The notes beneath the pieces were generated by a model. That model ran no database searches. It saw only the letters and a program-made list of their open reading frames with translations, and had not been told where the DNA came from. From Zerene cesonia (lineage: Eukaryota > Arthropoda > Insecta > Lepidoptera > Pieridae): a DNA stretch of 64,000 nucleotides. The first letter of the stretch is position 1, and every line of letters starts with the position of its first letter. Of the stretch, positions 57,598 through 64,000 are shown piece after piece. The stretch lies in contig NC_052118.1 in NCBI RefSeq assembly GCF_012273895.1, positions 10,379,164 through 10,443,163 on the forward strand, written 5' to 3'. A program made the position numbers and the translations under genes.

Positions 57598-58691
57598 CCT
57601 GTAATTAAAGCTCAAAATTGTTAAAGCGGTCACGAAGACGCGTGTGCACATGTAACGTTGCACTCAAAACATATCCATTTAACTCAAGCAACTGAATTAG
57701 TAGCACGGCCTCTTAACACTTCTCCAACAACGTACATTAGCTAGGTTTAATTCACAAAAAAAACATTGTCACTTTATAACGTTATTGCATAGATGTAATA
57801 ATATTATATCAAATTGATTTGTTTTATATGTACAAACAAAAATAATATGTATTTGCTTATAGTTATCGTAAATAAAACAAAGGAAGATAAATCTAGAATA
57901 GTAACAATTAATATAGGCTACCTCTACAAACGAGTTGCCAGCTAAAGGCTATTTGAAAACGCCACAAAACAACGAATTCATCAAAGTATAACACGTCCAA
58001 AGCAACAATTGTGCCTTTCAGAGCACGTAACCCTTTAATTAAAGATATAAAGGAATTCTTTTTGACAAATTCTCAAAGGAGGCACAAAGCCTACGCCGGA
58101 CTCGCTAAACAGGATCAACGGAGCAAATAACGTCGGCCGAATATTCGGCTCTAGGGAAGGCAGAAGATTGGATTCGTTTCCATCGGAATATTTTATAAAA
58201 TCGACCGGATTGCGGCCTTGTTGGCTTTATTTCGATACGACTATTTGCATCATCACCACTCGTCTTATATCCAATCTTTGAACTTAGCAAACGTAGAAAC
58301 GTATTGTTATTTCTATTGAAAGATATATAGAATTTAGAAGAAATAGCAATATTTTTCTACTTTGGATAAATCCATTGTGATGTTAGGGATAATACTATCA
58401 ATATTTTTTGTTATTCTATCGTAACCGGTAATTTATTCCGAAAATGCTAGTGAATACAGAAGTTTGCATGTAAGAAGCTTTTGCATCTCATTGTGTCAGT
58501 GCGAATGAAAACGCAACTTTGTCAAAGCGTATTCGTAGCGCCTATTCTTTAGAACCATAAATTCAGGCATCGAGTTCACTGAAGGTACAAAATACTTGCG
58601 ACATGCGAGCTTGTCCGAATCACTGAAGCACACTGGAACGCCTACTGAAACTTTCTATTGACATGAGACAAATTACGTTAAATTCGCAAAC
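57598..58691. other. Gene-free tract
   Basis: No supported gene. The block 58020-58270 has mixed composition (CACAAAGCCTACGCCGGACT, CGGCCGAATATTCGG) and no repeat signature; it is a candidate regulatory block only by composition. Confidence 0.35.
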
Positions 58692-58702
58692 AAGATATCG
58701 CT

Positions 58703-58969
58703 TGTAATCATTGAAATAATATTTCGTATTGGTTGTGATGGTTCTTAATCATCTCAATAGATGGCGTGGGGTGCCCCTTAGGCACATGAAACCGAAAGAG
58801 TAGAAGAAATTCGATTACTGTGACGGGATCACGGGTGGCCGAGAGGCTAGGCGTTGCTACGGTCAGGCGAGAAACGCGGGTTCGAATCCCGCCCCGTGAT
58901 CGAATTTTTTCTATTCTATCAAAAAATTCTTATTTATAAAAGCATTTCAATGCTATAAAACTAAAAATT
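58703..58969 (+). mobile_element. tRNA-bearing dispersed element, copy B (complete, with TSD)
   Basis: This 267-bp unit is bounded by the direct repeat AAGATATCGCT at 58692-58702 and 58970-58980. It consists of a 126-bp head (TGTAATCATTGAAATAAT, CGTATTGGTTGTGATGG, TGGCGTGGGGTGCCCC), a 72-nt tRNA cloverleaf, and a 69-bp tail (TTTTTTCTATTCTATC, AGCATTTCAATGCTATAAAA, CTAAAAATT). Head, tRNA and tail all recur in copies A and C. An 11-bp target duplication without terminal inverted repeats suggests retroposition. Classical tRNA-derived SINEs start with the tRNA part, so this layout is atypical. Coding potential is absent. Confidence 0.8.
58829..58900 (+). tRNA. tRNA-like sequence in copy B, anticodon position GGT (probably not a functional tRNA)
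   Basis: 72-nt cloverleaf: acceptor TCACGGG/CCCGTGA (7 perfect pairs), D arm GCC-GAGAGGCTA-GGC, anticodon stem TTGCT/GGCGA (with two G-U type pairs) and loop ACGGTCA, 5-nt variable region, T arm GCGGG-TTCGAAT-CCCGC (perfect). Position 33 is C rather than the invariant T, which argues against translation use. A box (TGGCCGAGAGG) and B box (GGTTCGAATCC) are good, so RNA polymerase III transcription is possible. Confidence 0.45.
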
Positions 58970-58980
58970 AAGATATCGCT

Positions 58981-61284
58981 GTAACTCGTAGTATGCCTCA
59001 AACTAATTAGCGAAGTTTCTTTATGATCCCAATTCTCGTCATTCCACAAAAACATCCATTGTATTGACTGTCACGATATAACGATATTCACGAAGAGCTT
59101 GCGGTGCAGCGGGCTGCCAAACGGCCTCCCCTTGCTCTCTTATTAACTTGTCTATATCACTAACTACGTAAGTACAACGACAGCTTCCAGTGTTCCTAAA
59201 CTCGTATTTTTCTAAGTGTATATTATCATTATTCATTCAATAACTCTGTACAGTTTATTACGCATACTAAATTTTACACGGTTTTGGGCATAGGCACACT
59301 TTATATTCCTCAATTTATGCTATATTCCATCCAAAAACGACTGCTATATATTATTTTAAAATATTTTAAGTTAAATTTTTACTACTTACACATAAAACAA
59401 TCACTGTCCTTTCCCAAGTTCGTCAAAAAAATCCGCAATCTCAATATTTCCACGACTAAAAATTGCTTTGACAAGTATTCGTAATTAGTTTAGTTCGGTT
59501 TTTAATTAAACTTCACGTTTTCTTCGCTGTCATTTCACTCGGCTGTTGGTATGGAATTCAAAATGGAAATAAGATCTTGTTACTCAGTGGCATTTATAAT
59601 TCCGATATTCGCGGAACTTTTGTGTAAGCCAGTAAGAATTAGAAACATTAAGGAAATAAATGAGTAATATAAGAGAATTGGTGGTATTAAGTTTTATGTA
59701 AGGTATAATACTTTATATGTTACATAGGGTTAGATGAGTGAGGTCGGTGGAATGTTCTGGAATAGGTTTCCTTAGCCTCATGTATTATCGTATTGTTTCG
59801 ACTTTCGGATAATGTACATGGGCAAGTATGGGCTATTTGTTTGAAACATAATATATTTTTAATATTGGCATGATAATAACTTATGTAATAACTTAAGACA
59901 GAAGCTCCTTTATGTAGAGACTAAATAGATTAACCGACTTGGTATGGTATGGTATTACATGGATCTCACAACATTTTACGGTAGAGAGACTGAGTTGCGA
60001 GACTTGAGTTTTTTACAGGATGTTTTTGATGGCATTATACATTACGAATGAGTAAAGTATTTTGAAAATACTTTGTTATTAAAAATGATTTTTTTTTATT
60101 ATAATATAACACTTCTGTACAAGAATGTGAAAATTATCCCTGATGATTACTCTTTCATTACTTACTCATTGTTATTTATGAGAGCTACACAGGTATCTCA
60201 TTAGGCTAATATACCTTTCCTTTCAAAAAACTGCCTCAAGAATTGCTTTACATAATATTACTACCATAATACATCGAGCAATAAATGAATCTAGATTTTA
60301 ACTTTCATTATTACTTAGCTGACGTCCACAATGATTCTAAAAAAATTACTAGAACCTTTAAACAAATACAAACAATACAAATAGAACCTCTTAACGATTT
60401 CCGTTTTAACTAAATAGCATTTTAATTCATCTTACACGCGATTCTGCTTGCTGGAACGCATATGTCAGTAACTACTGGCTTTCTTTAAATACTTATCTAC
60501 ACATTAAATTGTTCCACTATCGAAGTTGTAGACTACATAGCATTATAAAAATAACAATAGAAGCAGAGTTTCTATTAAATTTTTTTCAGAAAATCCTTTC
60601 AATGCATAGGAAGTAACGTGGGTTGCTTACTCGCAAATGTATACTTATAAATTCAAATCATTACCGAAACCCCATTAAACCCGACTAAACAAATTCGCTA
60701 ATAACGCTGTTTCGTATTAACCATTAATAATGCAAAACATATTAGACGTGAAACGACGAAATCGATCTTATGCTCGGCGGCGGCTCGAAGGGAGCCGAAT
60801 TTTCTGCTTACCTACAACTTTGTTATTACCTTATCCCTTGCCGAAAAACTCATTAATAATTATGGAGACCTTTGTTTTATTCAAGCCCTGGCGGCCGTCT
60901 AACTCTTTTATTTCCATTGTTCCAACTTGCCAGTCATCCATCCATTTTTGAGTAAAGATTTTGTTTATTTTTTAAGAAAATGCCAGCATAAAACACGTTA
61001 TATTGGGATGTTCCCGTAATTACGTTTATTTTAGAAATTGCTTTTGTTTCTTGTGTAATTTTAATTCGCTTTGCTCGCCTGAGTTCTAGCTAGTGAAGAA
61101 GCTATTTAATATTCATTGTCTAACAACGTTGGGCGCCATTACCAACTTACGTCTGACTAAGAACTAACATTACACTACTATATTGCCTCCACAAACGCTA
61201 TTTACTTTGGAAAAAATAACGATTTTTTAAGCATTCGTACAGAAACAGTAGAATAGGTCACCGTTACTAAAATTACACTCCCCG
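58981..61284. other. Gene-free tract
   Basis: AT-rich unique DNA with a (GGTAT)n patch near 59940-59955. The block 60640-60960 (GCTCGGCGGCGGCTCGAAGG, CAAGCCCTGGCGGCCGTC) has mixed composition. The 73-codon frame over it shows no domain. Confidence 0.4.
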
Positions 61285-61480
61285 CCCGTCTGTCTTTCTG
61301 TCCGTCCGTCTGTTACCAGGCTATATCTCATAAGCTACGATTGTAAAACAATGGAAATTTTCAGAAATGATTTTAGTTGCCGCTATAACAACAAATAATT
61401 AACAATGGCACGGTCATGAATTGAACGTGACTTTTTTACAATTACTCTTACGGAATCCTTCGTGTCACAAGTCCAACTGT
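61285..61480 (+). repeat. Dispersed repeat, family H
   Basis: CCGTCTGTCTTTCTGTCCGT, ACCAGGCTATATCTCATAAG, GAAATTTTCAGAAATGATTT, GCCGCTATAACAACAAATAA and ACGGAATCCTTCGTG share the order of 28597-28880. Confidence 0.6.
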
Positions 61481-61579
61481 CACGTGATCAGTTCTAGTTC
61501 GCAAATTATAATGGCAGGAAGAGTTATGTATACAGGAAGCAGGAAGAGTTATGAATTGTAATTTTTATCAAACTGATTT

Positions 61580-61790
61580 TAACACCTGCGTAGACAAAGG
61601 AAATCCTATGATTTCCTTATAAAAATATCTATATATTCTCGGGGATATAGCGGGACGCGTATAGTTCCCTTTCTCCGGGAATATCCTACAGAGTTTCCGG
61701 TATAAACCTCTACACCAAATTGCATCCAAATTGATTAAGTGGTTTAGACGTAAAAATGAGACTTTCACATTTACAAAGCAACATTATTCC
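61580..61790 (-). repeat. Dispersed Helitron-like repeat, diverged, minus strand
   Basis: The + strand holds GGGGATATAGCGGGACGCGT, CCAAATTGCATCCAAATTGA and GGTTTAGACGTAAAAATGAG, the general body of these repeats (target-like ATCCAAATYGRTT core). Weak match, ends not clear. Confidence 0.4.
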
Positions 61791-63257
61791 TTTACACCCA
61801 TCGGAGTGAATCGCAAAGAAGTGCAATATTATGATGGGAATAAATGTCAGCATATGAGCAACTAATCGGCGCCGCATCGCGCCATATTGATGTGGCGCGC
61901 GCGCCAAGTGGCAGCCATTTCGCGACACTCCACATATTTACGACGCTCATACATTATCGCTGGAATTCCCTATTTCGTATGGCTTTCAACTTGTGGTGAC
62001 ACAAATTGCATATACTTTTTTATGGATGCGCAAGTGGTTTGGGGAAATCGTCTGTGAAATTTCCGTATTGAAGTTGGAGTGATTTGGTCTGTGAATCGTG
62101 GTTAAAGGTTTCAGATATTTATTTGTTGTCTAGAAGATTTTTTGTAAACTTAGACAAAAATATTTACATAAAAAACTGGAAATTTAATATAATTAATCGG
62201 ACTTCATAGATATCCGTCAGATTTGAGATATTCGAAGTATCAAAAGAAAATATTTCCCTTAAAATCCTCGTTTAATATTTAAAAATAAGCAGTTAGCGGA
62301 GAAACAAACTGTTTATTTAAAGAAAAATCCGATTATAAAATTGTGAGAAAAATTAAAATATTTAGAACTCACAAGTAATATTTGAATGAAAATTCTTAAT
62401 CATTTTAAATACGGACTAAGTGACTAATAAATGAAGATATGATATTTTTCCACAAACCAACGGAAACTTATAATGCAAATCAGAAAATAGAATAGCTGAT
62501 GTTTCACCGAAGCAATATTTACTGAAAAGCTTCATGATTCATTTCTTGTTATTGTGGCTATTTGCTTTTAATTAGCCAATTACTTTCGCGTATTATATCT
62601 CAACGTTAAATTTTATCGTTTAATTAACTGTTATTTATTAAATAACGCAAACCATTTGTTGAAGTGCCTTATTGAGGTTAATAACATCAGTGTGGATATC
62701 ATATTCCATGTTCCTTGTCGAATTTTTGAAAACATACAAAAAGCGTCAAGGATGTTAACAATAAAAATAGGTTTATGTTAGTCTTAATAAAATTATTTAT
62801 CTGGTGTCCGGTTCGACTACTTTTTACAATCTTTATTTGTTTCTGAACTTCTGTGTTTTGGATGTTTCATTTCTTTACTTCGTATATAATCTGATAGTAA
62901 CGGAACATGCAACAATCAGGAAGAGTGGAGTCAAATTGGGTCGAAAGCTAAGTCGTTGCATCGGCGCCAGGCTCATGCAGGCGCTTAATCGTTCGTATAC
63001 CTACTTGCAGTACCGAGCCACTACACGGGATGCTAGCGACAACATACAGTTAATGCATTTCAACAATACTTACAATTATCGTATAACTGCGAGTGTTATT
63101 TAACTAAGTTTTCAAAACAATTAGCTCAAAAATGATACCAACGCTGTAGATATAATTAAAAATGTTGTTATAATGGAATCTCTTTTTTATGCTTATTGCT
63201 AAATAACGCAAATTTTTTGTAAATTTGTTGGATGTTTTGCTGAACTGCCTTTGTCCT
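61791..63257. other. Gene-free tract
   Basis: Unique DNA. A 14-bp GC palindrome TGGCGCGCGCGCCA lies near 61892-61905. Open frames (up to 99 codons at 62804) lack any motif. Confidence 0.4.
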
Positions 63258-63433
63258 ATCCTACTAATATTATAAATGCAAAAGTTTCTGAGAATGGATG
63301 TATGTGTGTACGGTTGCAATGAAATTTAGTACGTAATTAGTTGGACAACTGGAATAACACATAGGCAACTTTTTATCCCGATATTTTAAAGGGATACGGA
63401 CATATGCAGGCAAAACCGCCAGGCGCAACTAGT
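63258..63433 (+). mobile_element. Helitron-like element, family A
   Basis: TCCTACTAATATTATAAATG, GGTTGCAATGAAATTTAG, TTGGACAACTGGAATAACAC, AGGCAACTTTTTATCCCGAT, then the GC-rich end and GCAACTAG|T. Internally deleted around the TTTCACGC block; both termini are preserved. Confidence 0.65.
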
Positions 63434-64000
63434 TATATATAATATACATCCGAAATACTTCAGAAAAATTTTTCCTAATAATATTTTTACACTTTAAAAG
63501 AAATGTCCAGTAATTACAACACAAATTATTTACACAATAAATAATAATGAATATCGAAATTTTTTTTAATTACATAATACTACAATTAACACTGATGAAT
63601 TGTGAATTTAAAAGATTTAATGAACCGTTGGGTGAAAGCCTCAGTTTGTACAATACTAAATAACCTCCATATAAAATAACATACTAATTAACATCCTTGT
63701 CATAAAAACCAGACTGAAGCCATTACCTACTGTTTATCGTATACCGTACCTACTCAAAAACTTAAGTATGCCAATAATTAAACTAGACAACTAAAGAATC
63801 CTCTATTTCCATGGCCCATAGGCTGTCGTTAGAGGCAGGTGCACTGATTGATTTGCACGCGACGCCCGCCGCCCGCGCCGCTTGCTTTTGTTTATGGTCG
63901 CCCAATGTAGGGCGCTCACGAGAAATTTCACCCGCTTGCAATATCACAGCGGTCGCAATGCAGATACCAACAATTAGCCGAGGGAATTTGATGCTTTAAG
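63434..64000. other. Gene-free end with CpG-rich block
   Basis: After AT-rich spacer, the block 63800-63990 becomes CpG-rich (GACGCCCGCCGCCCGCGCCG) with forkhead-like TTTGTTTATGG and other transcription-factor-like words. A 62-codon frame runs to 63999 but has no recognisable domain. Candidate regulatory element or part of a gene beyond the window. Confidence 0.3.

Noticed and set aside
61892..61905. 14-bp palindrome TGGCGCGCGCGCCA
   Set aside because: Short GC alternation; palindromes of this type arise easily, and there is no second signal beside it.
62804..63103. 99-codon plus-strand frame
   Set aside because: No motif; hydrophobic start is due to T-rich sequence, and the rest is unremarkable.
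1..64000. CRISPR array, operon or bacterial defence system
   Set aside because: No regularly spaced repeats and no prokaryotic-type gene packing; repeat content and composition are those of an insect nuclear genome.

Overview
The window looks like non-coding nuclear DNA from a moth or butterfly (Lepidoptera). It is AT-rich, contains no convincing host exon, and is full of short dispersed repeats. Several resemble repeats I know from lepidopteran genomes: Helitron-like elements running from TCCTACTAATATTATAAATG to CTAG|T, a tRNA-derived SINE with a (TGATGA)n tail, and a poly-A-tailed SINE-like element. No genus can be named from this sequence. Three runs of exactly 1000 N (31981-32980, 41226-42225, 55759-56758) are assembly gaps, and each interrupts a transposable element.

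Layout. Positions 1-7 kb are mostly unique sequence, with a 3' fragment of a Penelope-like element (PLE) at 193-529 flanked by a 12-bp target duplication. Positions 7-12.8 kb hold Helitron-like and SINE-like repeats and a 1.3-kb pogo-family DNA transposon (about 9229-10548). That transposon carries the only substantial intact ORF, a 197-residue protein with two DNA-binding segments and a PHD-like finger but no DDE catalytic core. Positions 13-24.5 kb are largely unique non-coding DNA with a few repeats and some GC-richer blocks that may be regulatory. At 24.5-25.1 kb one Helitron-like element is split by another insertion. Positions 27-31 kb contain a full SINE-like copy, a near-perfect hairpin and a minus-strand Helitron-like copy. 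A mariner-like transposon spans 31712-33050 around gap 1.

Positions 34-40 kb carry tRNA-derived SINEs and Helitron-like copies. A complex PLE locus occupies 41155-43870: a minus-strand arm (reverse transcriptase with one frameshift and one stop, plus gap 2) joined head-to-head to a plus-strand arm with an intact GIY-YIG endonuclease ORF. Positions 45.7-46.1 kb hold two inverted copies of an unusual repeat that carries a tRNA cloverleaf in its middle; a third copy at 58703-58969 is bounded by an 11-bp target duplication. The remainder consists of repeats, gap 3 (inside what look like non-LTR retrotransposon ends) and unique DNA, ending in a CpG-rich block at 63.8-64 kb.

No operon or pathway is present: the coding content is entirely transposon-derived. 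The best candidates for something undescribed are the tRNA-in-the-middle mobile element, the DDE-less pogo protein with iterated 16-bp sites in its own element, and three compact near-perfect hairpins (11993-12039, 28913-28951, 50862-50921).
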